Part shown: piece after piece, positions 7,365 to 14,753 of the stretch
Numbering within the stretch: position 1 is the stretch's first letter
Layout: each line of letters opens with the position of its first letter
NCBI GenBank assembly: GCA_036480335.1
Contig: JAZGGH010000059.1
Coordinates: forward strand, 1 to 40,150
Direction of reading: 5' to 3'
DNA from: JAZGER01 sp036480335
GTDB lineage: Bacteria; Pseudomonadota; Gammaproteobacteria; DSM-19610
DNA length: 40,150 bases
The notes under the pieces: generated by a model
Databases searched by the model: none
Told to the model about the DNA's origin: nothing
Seen by the model: the letters and a program-made list of their open reading frames with translations, nothing else
Made by a program: the position numbers and the translations under genes

Positions 7365-7841
7365 TTACAGTATTCCTAGCTCAGAAAATGAGGTTGTACC
7401 CTCACTCCCAATCACCAGATGATCAAGCACACGTATATCAACAAGCGCCAAAACATCAATGAGTTTTTGGGTAATGTTTTTATCTGCTGTACTGGGTGTT
7501 GGATCACCCGACGGATGGTTATGCGCAAATATCACAGATTCTGCGTTATGCACCATTGCAGCTTTAAGCACTTCTCTGGAAGAAATTTCACAGAAACGTA
7601 TTCCCCCTTTGAAAAGGGTTTCACAAGCGATGACTCGCTGATGCGCTGTTAAGAATAAACAAACAAAATATTCTCTTTGTTTGTTTTTAAGATAATGCGC
7701 CAGGTATCTTCTCGTCTTATCAGGATTTGTTAATCTCACACTGTAATCGGTGTGTTTAATCCTGTATTCACTGATATTTTCCGCAAGGGTTAAAATATCA
7801 TCATCAGAGAGTCCTACCGGACGTTGAATGGGACAGGGCAT
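7365..7841 (-). CDS. radC: RadC-like JAB/MPN domain protein
   Basis: A 158-residue protein with the MPN+/JAB metalloprotease-fold signature HNHPSGDPTPSTAD, whose His107, His109 and Asp120 would bind zinc. It lacks the N-terminal helix-hairpin-helix of chromosomal RadC (usual length about 220), as is common for the short RadC copies on plasmids and integrative elements. The role of this family is unsettled; earlier claims of a DNA-repair role are disputed, and the mobile copies are often found near anti-restriction or ssDNA genes. AGGAG lies six bases before ATG 7841. Its leader (A4) can form 15 of 16 pairs with the RBS, the start codon and the second codon, the best such match in the window. 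Confidence 0.85.
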   Translation of the reverse strand: MPCPIQRPVGLSDDDILTLAENISEYRIKHTDYSVRLTNPDKTRRYLAHYLKNKQREYFVCLFLTAHQRVIACETLFKGGIRFCEISSREVLKAAMVHNAESVIFAHNHPSGDPTPSTADKNITQKLIDVLALVDIRVLDHLVIGSEGTTSFSELGIL

Positions 7842-7866
7842 TATTTTCTCCTACATTGAAAGTCAC

Positions 7867-8054
7867 CGGAGATAACAATGCCCCGACCGGGAATTGAATC
7901 CCGGTTGGGTTAAATAACATGTGCAGACCTGGCGGCCTCATCCCGATTGCAGCACATCGGCAGGATCTTTGGTGCAACTGAACAGCAGTTGCTACTGGTA
8001 AAACCTATACTTTTTCAAATCACCGTATAATCCAGCTAACGGCGCTTTGAAAAA
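7867..8054 (-). promoter_or_regulatory. Repeated structured leader, copy A4 (before radC-like)
   Basis: Stem IV TTTTTCAAA/TTTGAAAAA (8011-8054), stem III intact, stem II partly changed at its outer base, stem I 7926-7929 with 7934-7937 (one G-U as minus RNA), P0 7881-7909. The anti-RBS tract GGAGATAACAATGCCC (plus-strand view, 7868-7883) matches the start region at 7836-7851 at 15 of 16 positions counting G-U. Confidence 0.75.
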
Positions 8055-8075
8055 ATGCCTCAATATCGAGAAAAT

Positions 8076-8102
8076 GAAAGCATCCTCGAAAAGGATGCTT
8101 TC
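8076..8102 (-). terminator. Intrinsic terminator after the micro-membrane-peptide pair
   Basis: GAAAGCATCC/GGATGCTTTC hairpin with a seven-base loop, 30 bases after the stop of the 36-aa gene. Confidence 0.65.
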
Positions 8103-8131
8103 TGGGTATCAAATCATCAATAACCAATCAG

Positions 8132-8242
8132 TTATTTACCAGATTTTTTTCTCTGGCAATCTTTATGGTTTAGGTACGCGATAACCGCAAACGGTATCGT
8201 GATGATAACGAAACATAAAAGCCCTAGATATTCAGTCTTCAT
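8132..8242 (-). CDS. Micro membrane protein (36 aa)
   Basis: Reads MKTEYLGLLCFVIITIPFAV, then a short basic tail ending RKKSGK: one membrane helix with positive charges after it. It overlaps the upstream 62-aa gene by the classic ATGA (8239-8242), so it is almost certainly translated by coupling. It matches in layout the 33-aa gene at 19.0 kb, which also follows a small two-helix gene. Function unknown. Confidence 0.6.
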   Translation of the reverse strand: MKTEYLGLLCFVIITIPFAVIAYLNHKDCQRKKSGK

Positions 8243-8427
8243 GATTTACATCCTTCCAGAACATATAAAGATACGATGGCCGCATTGACAAACGCCAGTA
8301 TAACCAATAACAAAACAATGTAATCCCCGTTATTGAGTGCGGGCCAACCAAATGCTGCAAATTGGGCGAAATTTACAATTCGCAATGTACCTGCGAGATG
8401 CTTTCGCTGTTCATTATTCAAATTCAA
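8239..8427 (-). CDS. Small membrane protein (62 aa), TTG start
   Basis: Begins (M)NLNNEQRKHLAGTLRIV and has hydrophobic stretches around NFAQFAAFGW and YIVLLLVILAFVNAAIV, so probably two membrane segments. There is no ATG in a sensible place: the frame runs open into the leader, and TTG 8427 lies seven bases after AAGGAG. The leader's anti-RBS tract pairs up to this TTG, which supports the choice. First gene of a coupled pair with the 36-aa gene. Confidence 0.6.
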   Translation of the reverse strand: MNLNNEQRKHLAGTLRIVNFAQFAAFGWPALNNGDYIVLLLVILAFVNAAIVSLYVLEGCKS

Positions 8428-8456
8428 TTGATTTCTCCTTAGTAATAATAAAAGCA

Positions 8457-8634
8457 CCGGAGAAAACAATGCCCCTACCGGGGATTGAATCCCGGTAGGG
8501 TTGAAAAACATGTGCAGGCCTTACAGCCTCGATCTTGATTTTCAGCACATTGGCAAGATCTTCACACTGATAGCAGTGCGCACTTTGAATAGCTATTTTA
8601 CCAAAAAACCCGATAGAAAAGTACTTTGGTAAAA
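8457..8634 (-). promoter_or_regulatory. Repeated structured leader, copy A5 (before 62-aa membrane protein)
   Basis: The most diverged full copy that still keeps nearly every stem: IV TTTTACCAAA/TTTGGTAAAA (8596-8634), III CACACTG/CAGTGCG (8563-8569 with 8574-8580, one G-U as minus RNA), II GATCT/AGATC (8531-8535 with 8556-8560), I GGCC/AGCC (8517-8520 with 8525-8528, one U-G), P0 CCCTACCGGG/CCCGGTAGGG. The anti-RBS tract can form 11 of 12 pairs with 8427-8438. It is strong evidence for covariation. Confidence 0.75.
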
Positions 8635-8720
8635 CACCGCATTAGTCATGTTACATGATGCTATACAATATAGCGGTATGCGTATGATATTCTTAATATT
8701 ATTTATTATGGTTAAAAAAT

Positions 8721-8738
8721 GTCCCGCTTTCGCGGGAC
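8721..8738 (-). terminator. Intrinsic terminator after the helicase gene
   Basis: GTCCCGC/GCGGGAC hairpin with a TTTC loop, followed on the minus strand by ATTTTTTAA, 19 bases after the helicase stop. Confidence 0.85.
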
Positions 8739-8756
8739 TCAATAATCACTGGGTGT

Positions 8757-11075
8757 TTAAACCGCGATAAGCCGTTTCGCCAGGGCAACCTCAATCGAAT
8801 CACCGTCCTGGTTTAAAGAGTCAAGGCCTGTTTCAGGCATATCGCCCGACGTAGACTGCGTCACCGCAATCTTCTTGGCCATCAGCTGAAGACAGTCCGT
8901 TTGTGCCGTTCCTTCATAGCCGAAGAAATGCACGTCAACCGGCTCTTTTTGACCGATTCGCCAGGATCGTCGAGATGCCTGCATTAACGTGTAAACGTTG
9001 TACCCGGTCTGCATGAACACAATGGTTGGAAATTCCAGCAAATCCAACCCCGTCTTGACCAGTTCAGGATTACAGATCATCACTTGAATACCTCGATCCA
9101 CCTGATCCAGTATCCAGTCTTCACGCCGACCGGTCTCCACCGAGGATCGCAATACCGCAACCTTGATACCCTCTGCCTGCAGCAACGATTTCAGTCGGGA
9201 CGCGGTATCACGCTTACCTGTGTAGGTTGTATACACAAGCACACGGCGTCCCTGACCCATCTGCTCCTTGCAAAGCTGAAGCAGTGCCGACTCTTTCGGA
9301 GAAGGCTTATCTGCTGAAAAAACACTAGCAACATAGGCCAGCAATTCCTTCTTTCGAGGATGACGAACAACCTCTTCCCGAAAACAACAGTCTGGCCAGG
9401 CCAGCAGGGCATTCAATACAACGCCTAACAGCGTCGTATCACCGCAAGCCAGAGCCTGTCGTAATTCCGTGGTCAGCTTACCTGACAGTGACCGGTATTT
9501 TTCAGCCTGTACACCGGTCATTGGCACTTCAAGGTAATGCTCATTATAAGGCGGCAGAACATTGCCACCGATATCCTTGAGCTTTAAAAACACCGTATAA
9601 GGCAAGACATAACGTGCAATCCCTTTCGGGCCAAACCCTGGGGCTTTAGACGTTCTTACCGTCATCTTCTTACCTTTCGCGGTTTTATGTGACTCACCCA
9701 CCGTTTCCTTGAAGACATCCTTCAAGACACCGTGCTCACGCATGAATGCCATTGAAGCAGTACCCAGCGTCCCTGCTTCGTTATAGGCAAAACCATCTTC
9801 TATCATTGCCTTTGGCATGAGACGCCAAAGCAAATAGAACAGGTCATCTGCATACCCACCAATCAAGGTACCGGTCAGTAACAGTGATTTACGCACTTTA
9901 TTGCATAAAACACCCATCGCCTGCCCCTGAGCTGAGCCATCGTTCTTGTACTCATGGCCTTCATCGACAATCAACATATCAAAGTATTGGTTCGGTAAAT
10001 ACCGTTTAATAAACTCTGTCGGTTGATAGCCACCCTGGCCAAATGAAAACTCCAGTTTGCCCATGGCGTGCTCCATGCGATTGGCCTGTCGATCACTAAA
10101 GACCAATTCACCCTTTTCATCCATGAGGTTAATAAACTCATAGATATTATCGGCCAGCATCCCTTCAATGGTCTCCTCACCAAAGGTAGACAACAACTTT
10201 TCAGCCGTTTTCACACCAATCGTGGGTATTTGACACAAGCCTTGCGCAATCATTTCACGCCGGGTTTTTTTCCGGGTTCTGGCATGATGCAATGACCATA
10301 ATGGCTCTTCACATTTTGCACAGCTGGTTTGCTTACTGGACTCCTCAGAAAATGCACCTTCTGTGATGGGATCGCCTTCACTGTCTCGGACAATTGAACC
10401 ACAATGAGGACAGGCGCAATACGCAAAACTCTCTGCATACGGCTTTTGAGGGTACTCCGGCACAACAGATCGGTGACGCTTCCTTGACCAGGTCACGGCA
10501 CTCCAATGAAAACCCATCCGCATGCGAACACGGCCCAGAATAAAGTACTCCGGACCGCCCTGGTTACTGGCGACACCGAGACTCTCCCGGAGCTTTAATA
10601 GCTTCATCAGCGTGTCTGGTCCGTTTAAGACCCACACTTTAGCATCAGGGACGGTTTCCAGTATTTCCCGTCGCCATTTGTAGCACAAATGGGGTGGTAC
10701 AATAATCAAAAACCGTTGATACCCTTCTGCCTGCATCACAGCCGATGCACTGATAGCCATCATGGTTTTACCTGTGCCCATTTCGGCATTTAAAATACAC
10801 GCTTTATCACCCTCATCGACCAGCAGGCGAGTAATCGCCTGTACGCGACCACGTTGTGAGGGGAATGGATGACGCAATAGACCATCCATCACTTTTTCAC
10901 GCACAAGATCAGGCTTACCATCGTATAACGGTGGATTTTTCTGTGAGACCGCTTCAACCAGACCTTGATTGAACTGACCAATAAAATCAGATAACGACAT
11001 AACACTTTCATCGGTGTTATTACCTACATCTTGTACCGTTTCTTGTTCCGGTATTGCAATTGCTTGATTATTCAT
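8757..11075 (-). CDS. SNF2-type superfamily II helicase with zinc-ribbon insertion
   Basis: A 772-residue ATP-driven DNA translocase or helicase. Visible motifs: Walker A in AEMGTGKT (97-104), motif Ia region IIVPPHLCYKWRREI, DEGH box (371-374), motif III LLLTGTLIGG, and motif VI RRSWRIGQKEPVDV near residue 700, the SNF2 form. Between motifs Ia and II sits an unusual insert with cysteines (C220, C222, C225 and C252, C255) typical of a zinc ribbon, followed by basic RTRKKTRREM. ATG 11075 has AAGGAG seven bases upstream. It has its own full leader and terminator, so it is a single-gene unit. On mobile elements such helicases may act in replication or defence against host systems; nothing here decides which. 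Confidence 0.88.
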   Translation of the reverse strand: MNNQAIAIPEQETVQDVGNNTDESVMSLSDFIGQFNQGLVEAVSQKNPPLYDGKPDLVREKVMDGLLRHPFPSQRGRVQAITRLLVDEGDKACILNAEMGTGKTMMAISASAVMQAEGYQRFLIIVPPHLCYKWRREILETVPDAKVWVLNGPDTLMKLLKLRESLGVASNQGGPEYFILGRVRMRMGFHWSAVTWSRKRHRSVVPEYPQKPYAESFAYCACPHCGSIVRDSEGDPITEGAFSEESSKQTSCAKCEEPLWSLHHARTRKKTRREMIAQGLCQIPTIGVKTAEKLLSTFGEETIEGMLADNIYEFINLMDEKGELVFSDRQANRMEHAMGKLEFSFGQGGYQPTEFIKRYLPNQYFDMLIVDEGHEYKNDGSAQGQAMGVLCNKVRKSLLLTGTLIGGYADDLFYLLWRLMPKAMIEDGFAYNEAGTLGTASMAFMREHGVLKDVFKETVGESHKTAKGKKMTVRTSKAPGFGPKGIARYVLPYTVFLKLKDIGGNVLPPYNEHYLEVPMTGVQAEKYRSLSGKLTTELRQALACGDTTLLGVVLNALLAWPDCCFREEVVRHPRKKELLAYVASVFSADKPSPKESALLQLCKEQMGQGRRVLVYTTYTGKRDTASRLKSLLQAEGIKVAVLRSSVETGRREDWILDQVDRGIQVMICNPELVKTGLDLLEFPTIVFMQTGYNVYTLMQASRRSWRIGQKEPVDVHFFGYEGTAQTDCLQLMAKKIAVTQSTSGDMPETGLDSLNQDGDSIEVALAKRLIAV

Positions 11076-11100
11076 TGTTTACTCCTTAATTGAAAAACAC

Positions 11101-11285
11101 CGGAGAAAACAATGCCCCGACCGGGGATTGAATCCCGGTAGGGTTGAAAAACATGTGCAGGCCTGACGGCCTCGATCCCGATTGCAGCACATCGGCAGGA
11201 TCTTTGGTGCAACTGAACAGCAGTTGCCACTGTGAATCGTTAAACCACTTTTCAAACAACCGGTATTACCGATGGTTTGAAAAAT
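11101..11285 (-). promoter_or_regulatory. Repeated structured leader, copy A6 (before helicase)
   Basis: A near-consensus copy: stem IV TTTTCAAAC/GTTTGAAAA (11249-11283), stem III intact, stem II GATCC/GGATC, stem I GGCC/GGCC (11160-11163 with 11168-11171), P0 11115-11143. The anti-RBS tract 11102-11114 can form 12 of 13 pairs with 11073-11085, covering the RBS and the ATG. Confidence 0.78.
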
Positions 11286-11306
11286 AGCCCCGGTTCAATC
11301 GGGGCT
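11286..11306 (-). terminator. Intrinsic terminator after the 220-aa gene
   Basis: AGCCCCG/CGGGGCT hairpin followed on the minus strand by ATTTTTC; the T tract runs into stem IV of leader A6. Confidence 0.75.
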
Positions 11307-11335
11307 GTAAAATGTCTTATTGTTTCTACCTCAAA

Positions 11336-11998
11336 TTATAATACCGACAGGTATTTTTTCATTGTCTGAAAGTCCAGAAGTGATATAGGCAGCATTTCAC
11401 GAATCTTTGCCGCCGTCCCACCCGGATAGTCTACATAAGCGAAGTCTCTCATTATTACACCTCCTTCCCGAAATTTGAGAATCAGGCTTTCTAATAACTC
11501 GTCAGGATCGTCGTCTTTAAAGCAATGCATCAGAAAATGGCAGGTGTACTCATACTCTCCATTGATTTCGACAAACGTGCAATAGAAATAGCGATGCTGA
11601 TCATCAGCCTCCTCAGTATCAGGTCTGCATAATAGATTCTGCAGCATCATTCTAACGCTATTAACAGCATCACAAGGTGTGATTTCAAGGGCGGCTTCTT
11701 CCCAACCTTCTTGATCGTAATACCGCCAGACATTTTTATTCAACGATGGCAGTGAAGCGTCTGGTGACACACTTAAATACGGTGAAGTGTACTCACTGGA
11801 TAAGTAACCACCCTGATCACTATCAGGCAAACTCACCTGGTTAATAATTCCACCGCAATGATCAGCAACAGCCTGCCCTATATCAAGCATAAACGCCTGA
11901 TGTTTTTCGGCTGAATCCAGCTCACCCAACAAATCAGGCTGAACCAACAATCCAACGACAATTTCTGCCAATTCGGCAGGTAGTATCTGTTTAGACAT
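11336..11998 (-). CDS. Hypothetical protein (220 aa)
   Basis: Begins MSKQILPAELAEIVVGLLVQ. It is acidic and soluble-looking, without membrane segments; recognisable stretches such as GQAVADHCGGIINQV and KFREGGVIMRDFAYVDYPGG do not match a family I know. GAGGA lies about seven bases before ATG 11998. It has a short leader with an anti-RBS tract on its 5' side and a terminator on its 3' side, so it is its own unit. Confidence 0.7.
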   Translation of the reverse strand: MSKQILPAELAEIVVGLLVQPDLLGELDSAEKHQAFMLDIGQAVADHCGGIINQVSLPDSDQGGYLSSEYTSPYLSVSPDASLPSLNKNVWRYYDQEGWEEAALEITPCDAVNSVRMMLQNLLCRPDTEEADDQHRYFYCTFVEINGEYEYTCHFLMHCFKDDDPDELLESLILKFREGGVIMRDFAYVDYPGGTAAKIREMLPISLLDFQTMKKYLSVL

Positions 11999-12025
11999 AA
12001 CATTTCCTCTGTGTAAAGAATTACC

Positions 12026-12068
12026 GGAGAAAACAATGCCCCAACCGGGCGATTGAATCCCGGCTGGG
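12026..12068 (-). promoter_or_regulatory. Short leader before the 220-aa gene
   Basis: P0 hairpin CCCCAACCGGG/CCCGGCTGGG (12039-12068) and the conserved GGAGAAAACAATG (plus view, 12026-12038). As minus RNA the tract 12027-12037 can form about 10 of 11 pairs, several of them G-U, with 11999-12009. Stems I to IV are missing. Confidence 0.6.
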
Positions 12069-12093
12069 TTGTAATAATATACTGACCTTACGG

Positions 12094-12672
12094 CTAAGCT
12101 ACACCAATGAGGCTGGATTGCAGCATCTGCTGAACACCCAACTCAAACTGTTGTGTATCCGACAAATCAATTTGATACGCAGATATCCCATACCCATGGT
12201 GATTTTCCTCAATCACATCTTCCAACATTTTGAGTACAGCCTGACGCCAATCATCAAGCAATGGCAGGTGAGAAACACTTTTCACCAGATGCCATAACTT
12301 TGAATCAAGGGCCTCTTCAGTCTGTTCGCCCTGTCTGTAAAGCAGCATACCTTTACGATTCACCAAATCAGGATGATCAATCTGTTTGTCGTAAAGCCAG
12401 ACATGCACAAGATCACCGTAGACGGTCTGATTAACCCGTCCGGTCATTTTCGTGAGCGCGTTAACATTCGCTACTCGGACAGTATTATCGCCATCATTGT
12501 GCACCGTGAAGGCGCTTAAACCACCCTCCTCGACCGAGATCGATAATCTGGCCAAAAAGTGCTGAATGGACGTATCACGCCCCCACAATGAAATAAACTG
12601 TAGGTATTCACCTTTATCCAGTAACCAGGCATCTGAATAGATATCTGGGTGTTCCAGTAATTTAAACATCAT
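12094..12672 (-). CDS. Hypothetical protein (191-192 aa)
   Basis: Begins MMFKLLEHPDIYSDAWLLDK. It is soluble-looking and acidic, with a C-terminal helical region (DDWRQAVLKMLEDVIEENHH). No family recognised. AGGAG precedes a double ATG (12672 and 12669). A short P0-type leader lies upstream. Confidence 0.68.
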   Translation of the reverse strand: MMFKLLEHPDIYSDAWLLDKGEYLQFISLWGRDTSIQHFLARLSISVEEGGLSAFTVHNDGDNTVRVANVNALTKMTGRVNQTVYGDLVHVWLYDKQIDHPDLVNRKGMLLYRQGEQTEEALDSKLWHLVKSVSHLPLLDDWRQAVLKMLEDVIEENHHGYGISAYQIDLSDTQQFELGVQQMLQSSLIGVA

Positions 12673-12706
12673 TTACTCCTTGAGTTAAAAAATACCGGAC
12701 AAGACA

Positions 12707-12734
12707 CCCAAACCGGGTTACCTGCCCGGATGGG
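12707..12734 (-). promoter_or_regulatory. P0-type hairpin before the 192-aa gene
   Basis: CCCAAACCGGG/CCCGGATGGG arms around a short loop. The anti-RBS tract expected next to it (GGACAAGAC in plus view) matches poorly here, so this copy supports the hairpin but not the translation-blocking pairing. Confidence 0.5.
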
Positions 12735-12787
12735 TTAAAAAAACAAGCCTCACTTAAAGTCATTCAGTGAAATGCCAATACGCTATG

Positions 12788-13336
12788 CTAACTTTCATGG
12801 CTAATGGTTTTCTCCCAGGACTGGCCTATCGGCTGAAAACTGTAGCCATTATCTTTTAAGTAATCTCGCTGCCTTCTGAATAACGCACGATCAACGGTGG
12901 GATCCAGCACGACCTTCTCACCTATTGGCCACAAGATACCGAACAGCTCGGCTATGTCATCATCCCTTGTTACTAACTCTGCAGCTTCTTTAGCCTCAGT
13001 TTCTACAGGAACAGGAACAGGTGTTTCTGTTTTGTCATGAATTGGGTCATGCTCGACTTCGGGTGTTTCTGGTTCCACACCATAATCGATACCGGCCAGT
13101 GCCACTGCCTCAATGACCGCTCTAATTTCAACTACCAGACGGCTTCCTGCCAGGTAATGTGATGGAAAAATCCGGCCTATGCCGAACTCTCCTTCATAAC
13201 TGCCCTCTTCGTACTGATCCAGTAGCGTATCTTTCACCGAAAACTCACCGAGTTCCGTAATCAGTCTTCCAACACTGAATTCACCATTACGGCCATTGAT
13301 CGTTCTGACCGTCAGATTGCCTGTCACTTTTATCAT
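12788..13336 (-). CDS. DUF3275 family ICE protein
   Basis: A 182-residue protein beginning MIKVTGNLTVRTINGRNGEF. The pattern INGRNGxFxVGRLxTxxGEF, then KDxxLDQYxEGxYxGEFxIxRIxPS and RLVVEIRA, is that of DUF3275, a family I know from large integrative elements of the PFGI-1/ICEclc type; its function is not established. The middle is a low-complexity Glu/Pro linker (about residues 85-125) and the C-terminus is a separate small domain. ATG 13336 has GGAG six bases upstream; the longer frame from 13366 is rejected. Confidence 0.85.
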   Translation of the reverse strand: MIKVTGNLTVRTINGRNGEFSVGRLITELGEFSVKDTLLDQYEEGSYEGEFGIGRIFPSHYLAGSRLVVEIRAVIEAVALAGIDYGVEPETPEVEHDPIHDKTETPVPVPVETEAKEAAELVTRDDDIAELFGILWPIGEKVVLDPTVDRALFRRQRDYLKDNGYSFQPIGQSWEKTISHES

Positions 13337-13364
13337 AATATTCTCCAATGAATAAAGACCAGAC

Positions 13365-13392
13365 AACCTCGATGGATTGTCTGATCGAGGTT
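13365..13392 (-). promoter_or_regulatory. Hairpin in the leader of the DUF3275 gene
   Basis: AACCTCGA/TCGAGGTT arms around a 12-base loop, at the place P0 occupies in other leaders but with unrelated sequence. Only five bases (UAUUC) can pair with the RBS region here. It may equally be a terminator for the upstream 71-aa gene. Confidence 0.45.
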
Positions 13393-13418
13393 AACTTAAC
13401 TTAAAAGATATGAATCAA

Positions 13419-13634
13419 CTAATCGGGTAAATAGATATCCACTATATTCTGTGCTTGTGACAAATCACCAACCAGCATCTCGTATTGCTCCACTTTAGTA
13501 ATTTCATTTTCACAGGACATGGCAGTGATAGAACCACCCTCAAAGGTACTTCCAAGACGTAAACTGTTTAGGACATTTGATCGCAGTTGCTTGTCCTTTG
13601 GCAGTCTAATTACAACGGTAATACAGTCGCACAT
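13419..13634 (-). CDS. Hypothetical protein (71 aa)
   Basis: Begins MCDCITVVIRLPKDKQLRSN; a small protein with an alternating hydrophobic start that looks like a beta strand, then mixed sequence ending IVDIYLPD. No family recognised. ATG 13634 lies two bases after the stop of the DUF6573 gene and has GAGGA upstream, so it is the second gene of that operon. Confidence 0.62.
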   Translation of the reverse strand: MCDCITVVIRLPKDKQLRSNVLNSLRLGSTFEGGSITAMSCENEITKVEQYEMLVGDLSQAQNIVDIYLPD

Positions 13635-13636
13635 TT

Positions 13637-14354
13637 TTAATCCTCATTCGGTTGCATGATGGTCACAACGACTTCATCTTGATCGCCAGGTCCGATGTGC
13701 ATTTTCAGCGTTACCCGCCTGGCCTTTGTTCTGCGACCACCGCGTGGAACACGGTATAGCTGATAAAGCCCAATGCCATTAGTGGCGTGATTTCTTGCGG
13801 CCATAGAGGCCATGAATAAAACATCCCATAAGCGACCGTCCTGGTCCTGATGTGCTTGCCGTTTGGAGTCTTCGTCAGTCCATTCAACACAATCATTCCA
13901 AACCGCACTGGTTAATGCGACTGGAATTTTAAAACCTGCCTCAGCGGCCATCACTGACGCATCGACAAGCACGCCATCTTCAATTGCCTGATAGCGTGTA
14001 TATGCATGAAAGGGTGTCGCTAGCTCGTGATAGATTTTGCACATCCTTGTCCAAAATCGACTCGCCTACGCGACAGCTATTGATGCCCCGGCCGCCCTGC
14101 GTCCATACCGCTTCGCCATCACATCGTAAACTCGTGACAGGCTACGCAGCATTCCCTCAAATGGCTGGACACGATTGTCGGATGCCTTCAGCTTATGTTT
14201 TCTCTGGCGCTACGCACGACGAAAACAACGCACGGCCTAATCGCTTCCGGGGACTACCCGCCTTCGCTTCCGCTCTCCATGGCGGGCAGCGAATGACCTC
14301 TCCAAATAAATCAGTAAGGGTGGTCTCTTCATTAGTAGTAGTAGTTGATTCCAT
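13637..14354 (-). pseudogene. DUF6573-family gene interrupted by a short insertion
   Basis: The C-terminal part (open from 14044, 135 codons) reads PFHAYTRYQAIEDGVLVDAS, then FKIPVALTSAVWNDCVEW, GRLWDVLFMA and a TLKMHIGPGDQDEVVVTIMQP end, the pattern I know as DUF6573 of plasmids and ICEs. The missing N-terminus is found upstream: ATG 14354, with GAGGA seven bases before it, opens MESTTTTNEETTLTDLFGEV and the familiar LFGEVI ends at about 14292. Between them lie about 250 bases of GC-richer DNA that break the frame. An internal start at 14044 might still yield a shortened protein, since the next gene is coupled two bases downstream. Confidence 0.72.
14045..14291. mobile_element. About 250-bp insertion inside the DUF6573 gene (type unknown)
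   Basis: This block is visibly richer in G and C than its surroundings and separates the LFGEVI start from the FHAYTR continuation of one gene. It contains a CCCGCC/GGCGGG inverted repeat near its right end (about 14262-14287) and, on the minus strand, a 47-codon open stretch (RQRKHKL ... AAGASIAVA) that looks protein-like but has no start. No terminal inverted repeat or target duplication is clear, so it may be a miniature non-autonomous element or a fragment of another one. The exact borders are uncertain by about 20 bases. Confidence 0.5.
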
Positions 14355-14381
14355 TGTGTATTCCTCATTTTGATTAAAACG

Positions 14382-14423
14382 GGATTACACACCCCTATTG
14401 GGATATGCAATCCCGTTTGGGTG
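14382..14423 (-). promoter_or_regulatory. Short leader before the DUF6573 gene
   Basis: A hairpin with two alternative pairings: CACCC/GGGTG outside and GGGAT/ATCCC inside (14390-14423). GGATTACACA at 14382-14391 can form nine of ten pairs, as minus RNA, with 14355-14364, the stretch just before the ATG at 14354. That the anti-RBS tract fits ATG 14354 supports it as the original start of the broken gene. Confidence 0.55.
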
Positions 14424-14440
14424 GTTAAAATCAGATTAGG

Positions 14441-14725
14441 CTAGTGCAGTATGCAAAGTTTTGCAGTGCATGCCCCTTGAATGACAGTTTCACCCGTTGG
14501 TGAAACAATACCCTGAGAAACCAGGTAATCGACGATCCCCTGATTTTCATCACTGTCCTTTATTAGGACTTCATTATGTTTCAGCTTGATCGAAGTATCC
14601 ATAGTTGCTGTAGCAAAAGGAACACCTATATCAGTCACAAGATTCAAGCGTTTATTTCCCGTTGGATAGTCTGATACCTGAGGTTTAACGGGCCCGTATT
14701 TTCTTACTAGACTGTAAAATAACAT
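14441..14725 (-). CDS. DUF4313-like hypothetical protein (94 aa)
   Basis: The sequence NLVTDIGVPFATATMD, followed by LIKDSDENQGIVDYLVSQGI and a closing VIQGACTAKLCIL, resembles the DUF4313 pattern (DGEPxAxLTVN ... KDYSENEGL ... LVxxGI), a family of small mobile-element proteins of unknown function; this is from memory. AAGGAG lies seven bases before ATG 14725. The leader upstream (A7) can pair with the whole RBS-to-start region. Confidence 0.65.
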   Translation of the reverse strand: MLFYSLVRKYGPVKPQVSDYPTGNKRLNLVTDIGVPFATATMDTSIKLKHNEVLIKDSDENQGIVDYLVSQGIVSPTGETVIQGACTAKLCILH

Positions 14726-14753
14726 TGTTTACTCCTTGATTGAAAAATAACGC

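Noticed and set aside
13984..14373. 129-codon plus-strand ORF over the DUF6573 region
   Set aside because: No RBS; it crosses both the insertion and the flanking DUF6573 halves, so it is chance.
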